A stretch of 64,000 nt of DNA from Gluconobacter sp. Gdi (GCF_014132155.1 NZ_BLJQ01000002.1:62001-126000), one strand, 5' to 3'. Shown: positions 27,294 through 37,614, numbered from the stretch's first letter. Program-made: numbers and translations. The notes: a model not told the origin generated them from the sequence alone.

Positions 27294-28730
27294 ATGCTCA
27301 AGGCATTAACTCGGGACAGACTGGTATCTGAGATGAAACAGGGATGGAAATTCGCGGCCGCAGTCGGCCTTATGGCAGTGTCTTTTGGCGCTGCCCAAGC
27401 CCAGGACGCTGATGACGCCCTGATTCAGCGCGGTGCCTACGTGGCCCGCCTGTCTGACTGCGTCGCCTGTCATACCGCACTACACGGCCAGCCTTATGCT
27501 GGTGGTCTGGAGATCAAGAGCCCGATTGGCACGATCTACTCCACCAACATTACGCCGGACCCAAAATACGGTATCGGCAGCTACACGCTGGAAGACTTCA
27601 CGAAGGCGATCCGCAAAGGCATCCGTAAGGACGGCGCAACGGTCTATCCGGCCATGCCGTATCCTGAGTTCGCCCGCCTGTCCGATGACGACATCAAGGC
27701 CATGTATGCCTTCTTCATGCATGGCGTGAAGCCGGTCGCCCTTCAGAACAAGCAGCCGGACATCTCCTGGCCGATGAACATGCGCTGGCCGCTGGCCATC
27801 TGGCGCGCCATGTTCGTGCCAACCGTTACACCGGGTCTGGACAAGAGCATTTCCGATCCGGAAGTGGCTCGCGGCGAATATCTGGTGAACGGCCCGGGCC
27901 ATTGCGGCGAGTGTCATACACCTCGTGGCATGGCCATGCAGGTCAAGGGTTACACGGCCAAGGACGGCAATGCTTACCTGTCCGGTGGTGCCCCGATCGA
28001 CAACTGGATTGCACCAAGCCTGCGCAGCAACAGCGACACAGGTCTGGGCCGCTGGTCTGAAGACGATATTGCTGAATTCCTGAAGAGCGGCCGTATCGAC
28101 CATTCCGCCGTCTTCGGTGGGATGGCTGACGTGGTGGCCTACAGCACGCAGCATTGGACTGATGACGATCTGCACGCCACAGCCAAGTACCTGAAAAGCA
28201 TGCCTGCCGTGCCTGAAGGTAAAAACCTTGGTCAGGACGATGGCAAGGCAACAGCCCTGCTGGAAGCTGGCGGCAAGGGTGATGCGGGCGCAGAGGTTTA
28301 TCTGCATAACTGCGCCATCTGCCATATGAATGACGGTACAGGCGTCAACCGTATGTTCCCGCCTCTGGCTGGCAATCCGGTTGTCATCACCGACAATGCA
28401 ACGTCAATGGCCAACATTGTGACCTTCGGCGGCATTCTGCCTCCGACGAACACAGCACCATCTGCTGTTGCCATGCCGGGCTTCCGCGATCATCTGTCTG
28501 ACCAGCAGATCGCTGATGCCGTCAACTTCATGCGCAAGAGCTGGGGCAACCAGGCTCCTGGCACGCTGTCTGCCGCAGACATCCGCAAGCTCCGTACAAC
28601 AGGTGCTCCGGTTTCCACAGCAGGCTGGAACGTGTCATCCAGAGGCTGGATGGCTTACATGCCACAGCCTTACGGCGAAGGCTGGACCTTCTCCCCGCAG
28701 ACGCATACGGGTGTGGACGAGGCTCAATAA
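27294..28730 (+). CDS. adhB: Alcohol dehydrogenase cytochrome c subunit (three haems)
   Basis: 478 residues, 34 bases after adhA. The signal peptide covers residues 1-36 (MLKALTRDRLVSEMKQGWKFAAAVGLMAVSFGAAQA). Three CxxCH haem sites are at Cys56-His60, Cys204-His208 and Cys340-His344. The subunit anchors AdhA to the inner membrane and carries electrons to ubiquinone. The C-terminal WMAYMPQPYGEGWTFSPQTHTGVDEAQ matches what I know of Gluconobacter AdhB. A strong terminator follows. Confidence 0.97.
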   Translation: MLKALTRDRLVSEMKQGWKFAAAVGLMAVSFGAAQAQDADDALIQRGAYVARLSDCVACHTALHGQPYAGGLEIKSPIGTIYSTNITPDPKYGIGSYTLEDFTKAIRKGIRKDGATVYPAMPYPEFARLSDDDIKAMYAFFMHGVKPVALQNKQPDISWPMNMRWPLAIWRAMFVPTVTPGLDKSISDPEVARGEYLVNGPGHCGECHTPRGMAMQVKGYTAKDGNAYLSGGAPIDNWIAPSLRSNSDTGLGRWSEDDIAEFLKSGRIDHSAVFGGMADVVAYSTQHWTDDDLHATAKYLKSMPAVPEGKNLGQDDGKATALLEAGGKGDAGAEVYLHNCAICHMNDGTGVNRMFPPLAGNPVVITDNATSMANIVTFGGILPPTNTAPSAVAMPGFRDHLSDQQIADAVNFMRKSWGNQAPGTLSAADIRKLRTTGAPVSTAGWNVSSRGWMAYMPQPYGEGWTFSPQTHTGVDEAQ

Positions 28731-28758
28731 GCCTCTTCTGACCCTATCGGTCTGACAG

Positions 28759-28794
28759 AAACGGGCGGTCCGGAAACGGACCGCCCGTTTTCTT
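28759..28794 (+). terminator. Terminator of adhAB
   Basis: AAACGGGCGGTCC and GGACCGCCCGTTT pair perfectly over 13 bases with loop GGAAAC, followed by TCTTTT. Confidence 0.92.
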
Positions 28795-28843
28795 TTGTGC
28801 AGGCCGATTTCACATGACGACGTCCTGCATTACATAAAGGGGC

Positions 28844-30139
28844 ATGAACCCCTTTTCTTCCTCGGACCCTCAGGTCATTTTTGCTCTGGCCACAGGCGCA
28901 GGCCGCGCAGCGATCGCCATCGTGCGCGCCAGCGGACCGGGAAGCGCCTCTATTCTCCAAAGCCTGTGCGGGTCCTTGCCCGAACCTCGGCGTGCCAGCC
29001 TCCGGAGCCTTCGCCATCAGGACGAGGTGATGGATCATGCTGTGGTGCTCTGGCTGCCAGGGCCAAAATCGTACACCGGAGAAGATGGGTTCGAATTACA
29101 CCTGCATGCAGGTCCAGCCGTTATTGCGTGTGTCGCTGACGCCCTGACGGATCTGGGCGCCCGTCCTGCAGAGCCGGGAGAATTCACAAAGCGCGCCGTG
29201 CAGAAGGGCCGACTGGATCTCCTGCAAGCAGAAGCCATCGCAGACCTTGTCGATTCCGAGACTGAAAGCCAGCGCAAACAGGCCCTGCAACAAGCCGATG
29301 GGGCGCTAAGTCGCCTTTATGATGGATGGGCTCAACGGTTAAGGCTTGTTCTGGCCCATCAGGAAGCTCTGATCGACTTTCCTGATGAAGACCTTCCCCC
29401 CGAGGTGGAACACACTCTTCTAGCCGAGATGTCCGCTCTACATGACGAGATGTCCGCTCATCTTCAGGACAACCGTGGAGAACTGATGCGACAGGGGCTG
29501 ACGGTTGTGATCGCAGGTTCGCCAAACGTTGGAAAATCAAGCCTTCTCAATGCGTTATCCGGATATGACGCAGCTATTGTCACTCACCGCGCAGGAACAA
29601 CACGGGATGCCATTGCGGTAGACTGGGTTCTGGATGGTGTTCGTCTTCGTCTGATCGACACCGCCGGGCTACGGGAAACTGAAGATGAAATTGAGGCGGA
29701 AGGTATTCGCCGGGCACTGTTTCACGTGAAACAGGCAGACGTTATTCTACACCTCATTGGGCCGGATGAAGCAGCCGATGCCTTGGCTTCCGATGAAATT
29801 GCAGTCCGAACAAAAATCGACATCGCACCAGCGCCCCCGAACATGCTAGGCATCAGCACCCAGACGGGTGAAGGTCTGTCAGAACTGCGAGCCTTCCTGA
29901 CCCAACGGGTCTCAGCGATGACGGCCAATGCCGGAGCGCCGCCTTTGACCCGTGCGCGCCACCGTGCAGGCATTCAGGAAGCTGTTACACATCTGGATCT
30001 CGCCCGAGGTGCCATGTGGCCCGAGTTGCGCGGAGAAGAATTACGCCTGTCCATGCAGGCTCTGGGACGTCTGACAGGACGTGTTGATGTTGAATCCCTG
30101 CTCGATGCAATTTTCGGGCAGTTCTGTATCGGGAAGTAA
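28844..30139 (+). CDS. mnmE: tRNA modification GTPase MnmE
   Basis: 431 residues. Partner of MnmG in making the carboxymethylaminomethyl group on wobble U34. N-terminal folate-binding domain ([70 protein letters not shown]), a G domain inserted in helices ([10 protein letters not shown] at 224-233, [25 protein letters not shown]), and the C-terminal CIGK, whose Cys is characteristic. AAGGGG precedes the start. A perfect parS lies within the coding sequence. It leads mnmE-mnmG-rsmG-parA-parB. Confidence 0.96.
   Translation: MNPFSSSDPQVIFALATGAGRAAIAIVRASGPGSASILQSLCGSLPEPRRASLRSLRHQDEVMDHAVVLWLPGPKSYTGEDGFELHLHAGPAVIACVADALTDLGARPAEPGEFTKRAVQKGRLDLLQAEAIADLVDSETESQRKQALQQADGALSRLYDGWAQRLRLVLAHQEALIDFPDEDLPPEVEHTLLAEMSALHDEMSAHLQDNRGELMRQGLTVVIAGSPNVGKSSLLNALSGYDAAIVTHRAGTTRDAIAVDWVLDGVRLRLIDTAGLRETEDEIEAEGIRRALFHVKQADVILHLIGPDEAADALASDEIAVRTKIDIAPAPPNMLGISTQTGEGLSELRAFLTQRVSAMTANAGAPPLTRARHRAGIQEAVTHLDLARGAMWPELRGEELRLSMQALGRLTGRVDVESLLDAIFGQFCIGK
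29718..29733. promoter_or_regulatory. parS centromere site 2, inside mnmE
   Basis: TGTTTCACGTGAAACA is an exact match to the ParB-binding consensus. It is read by the ribosome as part of LFHVKQ in MnmE. It lies about 3.6 kb from parB. Confidence 0.95.
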
Positions 30140-30142
30140 GTT

Positions 30143-31999
30143 TTGAGCGATTTCGATGTCATCGTGATCGGCGGCGGCCATGCTGGTTGTGAAGCAGCAG
30201 CAGCGTCAGCGCGCTTTGGGGCCAAGACGCTCTTGCTGACGCACAAGCTCGAAACCATCGGGGCTATGTCTTGCAACCCAGCCATCGGCGGCATCGGCAA
30301 GGGACATCTCGTGCGTGAGATTGATGCACTGGATGGCCTGATGGGCAAAGCCGCTGATCGCGCTGGCATCCATTTCAAGCTGCTCAATCGCTCCAAGGGA
30401 CCGGCTGTCCATGGCCCGCGCGCGCAGGCAGATCGCTCCCTTTACAGAACGGCCATTCAAACCCTTCTGGCAGAAACACCTAATCTGACGATCATGGCTG
30501 GAGCTGTTGGAGATCTGATTGAAGAGAACGGGCATATTCGTGGTGTGATCTGCGAAGATGGTCGGTCTTTCCGCTGTGGCGCCGTGGTGCTCACGACGGG
30601 CACGTTCCTACGCGGTGTCATCCATGTCGGCCACGAACAGCAGCTTGCGGGGCGCATCGGTGAAGCGCCCGCTACCAAGCTGGGAGAACGGTTGGAAGCT
30701 CTGAAGCTTCGTATGGGCCGCCTCAAGACTGGCACACCACCACGCATCGCCCGCGACAGCATTGACTGGGAGAGCCTGCCTGAAGATCGGGGTGATGAAG
30801 TTCCAGAGCCGTTCAGCCCTTTGACGGGCAGCATCACCAACGCCCAGGTCTCATGCCGGATCAGCCAGACCACGCCGGAAACGCACCGGATCATTAACGA
30901 GAACCTGCACCGTTCAGCCATGTATGGTGGTGCGATTGCAGGCCGTGGGCCACGCTATTGCCCGTCTATTGAGGACAAGGTTGTCCGTTTCGCAGAGCGG
31001 TCTTCCCATCAGGTTTTTCTTGAGCCCGAAGCGCTCTCTGGAAATCCCGGGGGTGATCTTGTTTACCCGAACGGTATCAGCACCAGCCTTCCCGCTGATG
31101 TTCAGGCCCTCATGATCGCTTCGATGCCAGGGCTGGAAAAAGCGCGGATCGTCACAGCCGGATACGCTGTGGAGTATGATTACGTCGACCCGCGAGAACT
31201 GATGCCCTCACTTCAGTTGCGCAGCCTGCCTGGCCTCTACCTGGCGGGGCAGATCAACGGTACGACAGGCTATGAGGAAGCGGGCGCTCAGGGCCTTCTT
31301 GCTGGCCTGAATGCCGCTCGCGCGACCGCCGGAAACGATCCGCTCATTCTGGATCGGAGCGATGCTTATCTGGGTGTCATGATCGACGACCTGACATTGC
31401 ACGGCATCAGCGAGCCCTACCGCATGTTCACGTCACGGGCCGAGTATCGCTTAAGCCTCCGGGCTGACAATGCAGACCTAAGACTTACGCCAAAAGGCAT
31501 GGACGCTGGCTGCATTCTATCTGAACGCGCTGAAGCCTTTACCGACATGAAAACCCAGATTGACGCAGCCATGGCACTGGCAGCATCGACGACCTTCCTG
31601 CCCCAAGCCCTCAAGGACGTCGGGTTTGAGGTCTCTCTGGATGGGCGACGACGCAGCGTTCTGGATGTTCTGGCCAGCAACGGCGATCATTCGAAGGTAT
31701 TGGATCTAGCGCCATGGTTTGGTGCCCTGCCTCTCCGTATCCGCCGCCATGTGGAAACGGAAGCTCGCTACGGCGGCTATCTCCAGCGGCAGGATCGCGA
31801 GATCAAGCAGCTTGCATCTGAAAGCGCCATCGCTCTTCCGGACAATCTGGATTACAACGCTATCGGCGGCCTGAGCAGTGAGATGCGTGAGCGTTTTACT
31901 CAGGCACGACCAACCAGCTTTGCAGCTGCGCAACGTGTGCGAGGTGTAACCCCCGCTGCGCTGGTTGCCCTGCTGGCCCATGTAAGGACCCTGTCATGA
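30143..31999 (+). CDS. mnmG: tRNA uridine 5-carboxymethylaminomethyl modification enzyme MnmG
   Basis: 618 residues starting at TTG, three bases after the mnmE stop. FAD-binding [29 protein letters not shown] is at the N-terminus, with [33 protein letters not shown] and the catalytic-loop segment [18 protein letters not shown]. The C-terminal helical domain ([12 protein letters not shown] to [16 protein letters not shown] end) binds MnmE and tRNA. Length is typical. Its stop overlaps the rsmG start as ATGA. Confidence 0.97.
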   Translation: MSDFDVIVIGGGHAGCEAAAASARFGAKTLLLTHKLETIGAMSCNPAIGGIGKGHLVREIDALDGLMGKAADRAGIHFKLLNRSKGPAVHGPRAQADRSLYRTAIQTLLAETPNLTIMAGAVGDLIEENGHIRGVICEDGRSFRCGAVVLTTGTFLRGVIHVGHEQQLAGRIGEAPATKLGERLEALKLRMGRLKTGTPPRIARDSIDWESLPEDRGDEVPEPFSPLTGSITNAQVSCRISQTTPETHRIINENLHRSAMYGGAIAGRGPRYCPSIEDKVVRFAERSSHQVFLEPEALSGNPGGDLVYPNGISTSLPADVQALMIASMPGLEKARIVTAGYAVEYDYVDPRELMPSLQLRSLPGLYLAGQINGTTGYEEAGAQGLLAGLNAARATAGNDPLILDRSDAYLGVMIDDLTLHGISEPYRMFTSRAEYRLSLRADNADLRLTPKGMDAGCILSERAEAFTDMKTQIDAAMALAASTTFLPQALKDVGFEVSLDGRRRSVLDVLASNGDHSKVLDLAPWFGALPLRIRRHVETEARYGGYLQRQDREIKQLASESAIALPDNLDYNAIGGLSSEMRERFTQARPTSFAAAQRVRGVTPAALVALLAHVRTLS

Positions 32000-32577
32000 C
32001 CACCGTTTCACGTGAAACGCAGGAGAGACTGGAACGCTTCGCAGACCTGCTCGTGCAATGGAATGCGAAGATCAATCTGGTCAGCCCAAAAGATCTGGGC
32101 CAATTGTGGCCACGCCATATTCAGGACAGCCTGCAACTCGCAGACATGATTCCTGCCGGTGCAACCATTACTGATCTGGGCTCAGGCGGAGGCTTTCCTG
32201 GCCTTATTCTGGCAATCGCAACAGATAATCCTGTGACGTTAATTGAGTCCGATCAGCGGAAATGTGCCTTCCTCCGGGAAGCTGGTCGCATCTGCGGAGC
32301 CAAAGTCACGGTCATTCCGAAGCGCATTGAAGCAGCAACCCCGCCAGAAGCCGACATCATTACAGCCCGTGCGCTGGCCCCGCTGGTCAAACTGCTCGGA
32401 TGGGCGCGTCCTTTGCTGAAAGAAAACGGATTTTGTCTGTTTCTCAAAGGCATAAAGGCGCAGGATGAGTTGACCGAGGCAAGCCGTGACTGGCACATGA
32501 CATCTACCATTCTTCCCAGCCGCACCGACCCCGGCGGAGCCATTATCAAGGTCAGTGATTTCAAGCGTGTCGTCTAA
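31996..32577 (+). CDS. rsmG: 16S rRNA (guanine-N7) methyltransferase RsmG
   Basis: 193 residues. Methylates G527 of 16S rRNA with S-adenosylmethionine. [17 protein letters not shown] is the SAM-binding motif I, and [23 protein letters not shown] the later conserved block. The N-terminal TVSRET is encoded by a parS site. It overlaps mnmG by four bases and parA by about 23 bases, so this is a tightly coupled operon. Confidence 0.95.
   Translation: MTTVSRETQERLERFADLLVQWNAKINLVSPKDLGQLWPRHIQDSLQLADMIPAGATITDLGSGGGFPGLILAIATDNPVTLIESDQRKCAFLREAGRICGAKVTVIPKRIEAATPPEADIITARALAPLVKLLGWARPLLKENGFCLFLKGIKAQDELTEASRDWHMTSTILPSRTDPGGAIIKVSDFKRVV
32004..32019. promoter_or_regulatory. parS centromere site 3, at the start of rsmG
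   Basis: CGTTTCACGTGAAACG is a perfect palindrome and matches 14 of 16 consensus positions. It encodes the VSRET peptide at the N-terminus of RsmG, an arrangement seen in other bacteria with rsmG-parAB. Confidence 0.92.
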
Positions 32578-33367
32578 TTCCGTATCCCCCACCACTCGCA
32601 TCATTGCCGTCACCAACCAGAAGGGTGGTGTTGGCAAAACCACGACCACAATCAATCTAGCTGCTGCGCTGGCACGGAAACAGCGCGTCCTGCTCGTTGA
32701 TCTGGACCCTCAAGGCAATGCCTCGACCGGGTTGGGCATTGAGTATGATCAGCGGAATATTGGCACGTATGCCGCCCTGATGCAGGAAGCAGAGCCACAC
32801 GCTCTCGCACAGCCGACAGAGTTCGAAAATCTTTCGATTATCACCGCCAATAATGAGCTGGCTGGTGCTGAACTTGAGATGATCGCAGATGAGCGTCGTG
32901 AATATCGTCTAAGGGATGCTCTGCGCTCCCTTGAAGGCGACTACGATACCATCCTGATCGATTGCCCGCCCAGCCTTGGCCTTCTCACGCTCAATGCCCT
33001 CGTCGCTGCAGACAGCGTTCTCGTGCCGCTACAGTGTGAGTTCTTTGCGCTGGAAGGGATCAGTCAGCTTGTGCGCACCATTGACCGTGTGCGTCGTGCC
33101 TTCAATGCAGATCTGCATCTCGAAGGCATTGTGCTGACCATGTACGATCGGCGGAACAACCTTTCAGAACTCGTGGCACAGGATGCACGAGGTTTCTTTG
33201 GTGAGCAGGTTCTCGAAACGCTAATCCCGAGAAATATTCGTATTTCCGAAGCCCAGAGTCATGGCAGCCCGGTGCTGAACTATGATGCACGCTCCACAGG
33301 CGCAGTCGCCTATGTGGCACTGGCGGACGAACTTCTGAAGCGAACCGAGAACAGGACAAAGGCGTAA
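32555..33367 (+). CDS. parA: Chromosome partitioning ATPase ParA
   Basis: 270 residues. The deviant Walker A KGGVGKTT is at residues 23-30, followed by VLLVDLDPQGNASTGLG (A' motif) and LIDCPPSLGLLTLNALVAAD (Walker B). It drives movement of ParB-parS complexes away from the origin. The GTG at 32555 has AAGG just upstream; a GTG at 32567 is an alternative. It overlaps rsmG and is followed within six bases by parB. Confidence 0.96.
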   Translation: MISSVSSNSVSPTTRIIAVTNQKGGVGKTTTTINLAAALARKQRVLLVDLDPQGNASTGLGIEYDQRNIGTYAALMQEAEPHALAQPTEFENLSIITANNELAGAELEMIADERREYRLRDALRSLEGDYDTILIDCPPSLGLLTLNALVAADSVLVPLQCEFFALEGISQLVRTIDRVRRAFNADLHLEGIVLTMYDRRNNLSELVAQDARGFFGEQVLETLIPRNIRISEAQSHGSPVLNYDARSTGAVAYVALADELLKRTENRTKA

Positions 33368-33373
33368 GCTGTG

Positions 33374-34252
33374 ATGGCCAAAAAGGATACTTCTCCGCGC
33401 CTCGGTCGTGGTCTTGCCGCCCTTCTGGGCGATCAGGCTCCCCAGCTGGCCCGTGCTACGCGCGCCAATGCGCCTGTTCAGCAGCATACGTCCCTGCCTG
33501 TTGATGTGCTGGAGCCCAGCCCCTTTCAGCCCCGTCAGGACATGAACCCTGAGCGACTGGAAGAACTGGCCAATTCCATTCGGTCCCGCGGCGTTCTGCA
33601 GCCCCTCCTCGTCCGACCAGACCCGGCCAACCCTGAGCGATACCAGATCATCGCTGGCGAGCGGCGGTGGCGCGCCTCTCAGCTTGCCGGACTGCATAGT
33701 GTCCCCGTGCATGTGCGCCAGCTGGATGACACGGATGCCATGGCAGCCGCGCTTGTGGAAAACCTTCAGCGCGCCGATTTGAACCCGATCGAAGAAGCTG
33801 AAGGCCTTCAGCGGCTCATCACAGATTATACCCTGACGCAGGAAGAACTGGCCGGCGCCGTCGGAAAATCCCGACCTCACATCACCAATACCATGCGCTT
33901 GCTGAACCTGCCGCCAGAGATCCGGACCCATGTTCGCCGCGGTGAACTCTCAGCCGGACATGCCCGTGCCCTTCTGAGCCATCCAGACCCGATAGCTGCG
34001 GCCAAAACTGTTTTGGAAAAAGGACTGAATGTCCGCCAGACAGAAGCTCTTGTCGCTGAGAAATCAGAGAAGAAAGCCGTTCAGAAAAAGCGCCGGGACG
34101 CAGAGATTGTCCAGATTGAAGAAGATCTGGCTCTCCGGCTGGGACTTAAAGTCCACATCGCTTACGACGGAAAAAAGGGCGGCTCGCTAAAGATCGATTA
34201 CCGATCTCTTGAACAGTTTGAGAGCCTCATGCGTCTTCTCAACCGGGAATAA
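33374..34252 (+). CDS. parB: Chromosome partitioning protein ParB
   Basis: 292 residues. N-terminal basic RLGRGLAALLGD, then the CTP-binding and parS-clamp region (VDVLEPSPFQPRQDMNPERLEELANSIRSRGVLQPLLVRP, YQIIAGERRWRASQLAG, VENLQRADLNPIEEAEG), the helix-turn-helix (LTQEELAGAVGKSRPHITNTMRLLNLP) and a C-terminal dimerisation domain ending SLMRLLNRE. A GTG three bases earlier is also possible. It binds the three parS palindromes in this window. Confidence 0.96.
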   Translation: MAKKDTSPRLGRGLAALLGDQAPQLARATRANAPVQQHTSLPVDVLEPSPFQPRQDMNPERLEELANSIRSRGVLQPLLVRPDPANPERYQIIAGERRWRASQLAGLHSVPVHVRQLDDTDAMAAALVENLQRADLNPIEEAEGLQRLITDYTLTQEELAGAVGKSRPHITNTMRLLNLPPEIRTHVRRGELSAGHARALLSHPDPIAAAKTVLEKGLNVRQTEALVAEKSEKKAVQKKRRDAEIVQIEEDLALRLGLKVHIAYDGKKGGSLKIDYRSLEQFESLMRLLNRE

Positions 34253-34317
34253 GAGGCGGTTATCAAAGGGAGCCATCATTTTTTTGGATTTTATTCATTA
34301 TAATCTGAAAAAACCCC

Positions 34318-34347
34318 TTGCAAGCATTCCCGCTTCCCCTTTATAAG
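34318..34347 (+). promoter_or_regulatory. Promoter of tRNA-Lys
   Basis: TTGCAA, an 18-base spacer and TATAAG stand 25 bases before the mature tRNA, followed by a GC-rich discriminator typical of stable RNA genes. Confidence 0.6.
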
Positions 34348-34371
34348 GCGCCTCACCGGAAACGGAGCGAC

Positions 34372-34447
<76 letters not shown>

Positions 34448-34837
34448 AGCTCCGTTTCCGGTCTTACCCTTGAAAATATGCATCTCAAAGTATTTTATCT
34501 GGATTTTCAAATCTGGTTACTCTCGCTTTTAGAAAGCATTCGCTCGAACGTTTTCACAAAAATTAAAATAATAGCCCCTTAGAAGAGCTTTCTTTGGTGA
34601 TAATGAAATATTCCTATCGTCTTTTTTGACGACAAAAAGACGATAGGAAAACGCTTTAAAGAATTTCTGCTCTGCCTTATTCGCAGTTCTGACATACAAG
34701 CTTCTGCAAGAATACCATTACGCATCCTATATTTTGGCTGCACTCGGCGGCTGCCTGATGCAATGGATCATGGATGTGACGCGCTCGCTTAAAGAAAAAG
34801 AATACCTGACCAAGACCTCCTCAGAGGCATCCCCGGT
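34448..34837. other. 390-base AT-rich gap with a long hairpin
   Basis: Between tRNA-Lys and the phosphatase gene. It contains a perfect 16-base-pair hairpin, TTCCTATCGTCTTTTT (34611-34626) and AAAAAGACGATAGGAA (34634-34649), with loop TGACGAC. No GC-rich stem base or clean 3' T run marks it as a standard terminator. The short open frames have no ribosome site. No coding gene is supported. Confidence 0.5.
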
Positions 34838-35527
34838 TTATCCCCGAAAATCTGGCAGTTCGTTAACAGCCACAACACGCCACAACCCATTGATACGCTC
34901 GATAATCGAAATCGACAGATTTTGAATAGTGAAGCGCAGAGCAATATCAGGGTGGATGGCAAGAGCGTGTGAAAGTGCCGCCCGGATCGCGCCACCGTGG
35001 CTCACAACAACCATATCCTGACCAGCATTTGCGTTGGCAAGATCTTCCAGGCCATGGGAGACGCGCGCACAAACATCCAGCATGCTTTCTCCGCCCGGCG
35101 GAAGCTCACTGGCTGACAAAGACCAGAATGGATTGGGCGGCAGCGTCAGCAGAGAGAGAAACTGATCGTGCGGCGTTCCGTGCCACTCTCCGATAGATTG
35201 CTCAATAAATCTTGGATCAACCGTGACGTCAGCGTGGGTAAACGCTCCTGCGCAGCGTATCTGTGCGGCAGTGTCACGTGCCCTTTGAAGCGGTGAGGTA
35301 TACCAGACAGCATCAGACGGCAGACGTCTGGCCAAAGCAGCGTATCCACCCTGCTGGCTCGCCATCGCATCCATGCAAAGCGGAACGTCCATCGCGCCAT
35401 ACATGGTCTTGCGCGCACTCGCCTCTACAACGGCATGTCTGATCAGCCAGAAGCGGGTAATACCGCGTGGCAGTTCAGGCGTATCAAGAAAGTGTCCATG
35501 AGGGACGGCTTGGTCTGTCTGTGTCAT
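34838..35527 (-). CDS. Histidine phosphatase (phosphoglycerate mutase superfamily)
   Basis: 229 residues. FWLIRHAVVEASARKTMYG holds the catalytic His in RHA, where the family usually has RHG. WYTSPLQRARDTAA, the acid Glu in FIEQSIGEWHG, and VVVSHGGAIRAALSHAL with the second His follow, as in alpha-ribazole phosphatase or CobC-like enzymes. No cobalamin gene is nearby. Its ATG overlaps the stop of the large PLP-fold gene (ATGA), so the two are translationally coupled and may act on one metabolite. Substrate unknown. Confidence 0.82.
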   Translation of the reverse strand: MTQTDQAVPHGHFLDTPELPRGITRFWLIRHAVVEASARKTMYGAMDVPLCMDAMASQQGGYAALARRLPSDAVWYTSPLQRARDTAAQIRCAGAFTHADVTVDPRFIEQSIGEWHGTPHDQFLSLLTLPPNPFWSLSASELPPGGESMLDVCARVSHGLEDLANANAGQDMVVVSHGGAIRAALSHALAIHPDIALRFTIQNLSISIIERINGLWRVVAVNELPDFRG

Positions 35528-37614
35528 GAGAGAGGCGCGTAACGGGGAACAGGGTTGGCGTCCAGAAGAACGTCCCAGTTTTCCAAAATGAGCTCAAGTT
35601 TGGCAAGCACCCGTTTCGCGTCTGCACACTCCCGCTGCAAGCGCTGCTTTTCATCCAGACCTTCGTGCGATGGCTCGCCTGAGACCAGACGCGCGCCGCC
35701 ACACAATCTCAAAGCTCCGGCATGACCAGTCACCAAGGGATGTGGAACCGGAACAGGCTGGCCAAGAACACAGAGAAGTGCTGGCTCGCCCTCCCCTACC
35801 CATGGTGAAAGATCTGCATTGAGCCACCGATGCAACTTACGCGCATCTTCCAGTCCGAGAGGCGCATCCGGATTTTTGGGATCTTCCACCAGAAATGACA
35901 GAATGGTCGGCACAGCGTCCCACCGACCATCATCAGTAGGTTTCCCGACTGGCAGTAACGTGCAGGTAGGACTGGCCTCTACCAGCTTAACAGCCTCGGT
36001 CATGAAATCATTGAGTCTCTGGCGGATCAGGGAATCAGGAAGCGAGAAGAGCGCATCCATTTCAGCGAGAGCCGCATGCCAGCGTAGGGCCAGACCAATA
36101 TTGTGACCATTATTCAACGCGTGCCTGTCAGCCTGCTCAGGCCACTCGTCCCGATTTCCATAAGACTTCAAGCCTTTGGGGAGCGAAAGCGATGACATCT
36201 TCTCCAGGATCACATCTGGCACCAGAAGTGCCCCACAGAACGGTGGTCCAGTAAAGAATTTTGACCCCGTGATCATAACCAGCAGACCATCTTTAACCCA
36301 TTCTGAAACACGCGATGGGCTAAGGCGTGCCTGGCAGGCATCTACAACAACACTGAGATGCTCTCCCAATTCAGTCTGCAACTCTGCAACCGTTTCCATA
36401 TCAGGTGCAGCAAGACCCGTTTTTGACTGATCCAAACGATGCAGCAGGACGTGTCGGCCAGCCTTCACTTCTCGTCGGGCCAACTCCCTACATTCCGCAT
36501 TAATGTCTTCAAGCAGACGCGAGGTTCCATCCTCATTCCGAATGGGAACGCCAAACAGTTGTGTGTCTTCGGGGAATCCCTCAATCAGTTCCCCCTTTCC
36601 GACTGTCGTAGAGCATGCGCTATCACCCGCGAAGTGACGCCCACGAGCGGCCAAGGGCACCCCACTCCCTGTCTCATCAGGAGCCAGAAGAATGGAACTG
36701 ACTGGTCGATCTGTTCCGGCCGCCACAAGAGCAAGCACAGCAAGTTCACAATCCGTGCCGGATGCGGACAGAAGAACGGCATCTTCCGGCAAACCATAAT
36801 GCCGCCCGATACCTGCACGCGCACTTCTGACAATGCTTTCCTGCACGAGATCCGGGTCCTGCTTTGACAGGAGCGCATTCATCATCATGCAGCGCGCAAA
36901 TTCAGCCCCCCCAAAACCTCGTTCTGACAAAGAGGATGCCGTGGAAGAACCAAACGTCACGGCCCATGGGCGTGGGCGATGAGAACAAGAATACTTGTTC
37001 AGGCCAGTTTCGGGGTCAACGGCCAGGCGAGAATCCCCGCCACTACTCATCAGTGTTTCTGCCGGGGCCATAACGTGCCACAGCCGCACAAGAACGGGTC
37101 TGAGGCGCTTTGCGTCATCTTCGGTGAATTCCGGAGGATTTGACAGGTGGTGCTTCAGGCTAGTCCAGAGTGCCAGAAGCGTTGTGCTGTCCGGAACGTC
37201 TCCCGCACAAAGAGCCAATTCCCGTGGAAGCGGATTGACCGCATTCGTATCGAGCGCATGAAACAGCGCTGCGACACGGGCAGCAGCAAAGCTCGCAAGA
37301 CGGACATCTGCCCCATTATGCAGAAGTCGAAAGAGTTCAACAGCCTGGCGAAGAAATGTCGGCGCTAAACCGGGCGTCCGCAAACATGGTTCACCTAGTT
37401 TCAGACATGCTCGCCCCGTTACTGAACTTGGTTCAGACAGGAGATTCTCACCCAACTGAAAAGACTGCTCCAGCGAAATATCAAGCTCGGGCATAAGCCC
37501 TGCAGCCACGACCCGCAGATCCGGACGTTCCAAAACGTCTACAAGCGATCGGGTCAGTATATCAGCCAGCATACCTCTAATCTCCTGCCTAACAGGAATG
37601 TCTGGGTAGCTCAT
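35524..37614 (-). CDS. Large PLP-fold (aminotransferase-like) protein of unknown function
   Basis: 696 residues. The first about 200 form a helical domain I do not recognise. From there it looks like a fold-type I PLP enzyme: VTFGSSTASSLSERGFGGAEFARCMMMNALL, VLLSASGTDCELAVLALVAAGTDRP for phosphate binding, VVVDACQARLSPSRVSEWVKDGLLVMITGSKFFTGPPFCGALLVP with the Asp that contacts the pyridine and a Lys in GSKFF as probable Schiff-base residue. Then a C-terminal small domain and an Arg/Lys-rich helix. The ATG at 37614 lacks a good ribosome site; the ATG at 37572 (MLADILTRS) has GGAG nearby and may be the true start. It is coupled to the histidine phosphatase downstream. Confidence 0.78.
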   Translation of the reverse strand: MSYPDIPVRQEIRGMLADILTRSLVDVLERPDLRVVAAGLMPELDISLEQSFQLGENLLSEPSSVTGRACLKLGEPCLRTPGLAPTFLRQAVELFRLLHNGADVRLASFAAARVAALFHALDTNAVNPLPRELALCAGDVPDSTTLLALWTSLKHHLSNPPEFTEDDAKRLRPVLVRLWHVMAPAETLMSSGGDSRLAVDPETGLNKYSCSHRPRPWAVTFGSSTASSLSERGFGGAEFARCMMMNALLSKQDPDLVQESIVRSARAGIGRHYGLPEDAVLLSASGTDCELAVLALVAAGTDRPVSSILLAPDETGSGVPLAARGRHFAGDSACSTTVGKGELIEGFPEDTQLFGVPIRNEDGTSRLLEDINAECRELARREVKAGRHVLLHRLDQSKTGLAAPDMETVAELQTELGEHLSVVVDACQARLSPSRVSEWVKDGLLVMITGSKFFTGPPFCGALLVPDVILEKMSSLSLPKGLKSYGNRDEWPEQADRHALNNGHNIGLALRWHAALAEMDALFSLPDSLIRQRLNDFMTEAVKLVEASPTCTLLPVGKPTDDGRWDAVPTILSFLVEDPKNPDAPLGLEDARKLHRWLNADLSPWVGEGEPALLCVLGQPVPVPHPLVTGHAGALRLCGGARLVSGEPSHEGLDEKQRLQRECADAKRVLAKLELILENWDVLLDANPVPRYAPLS

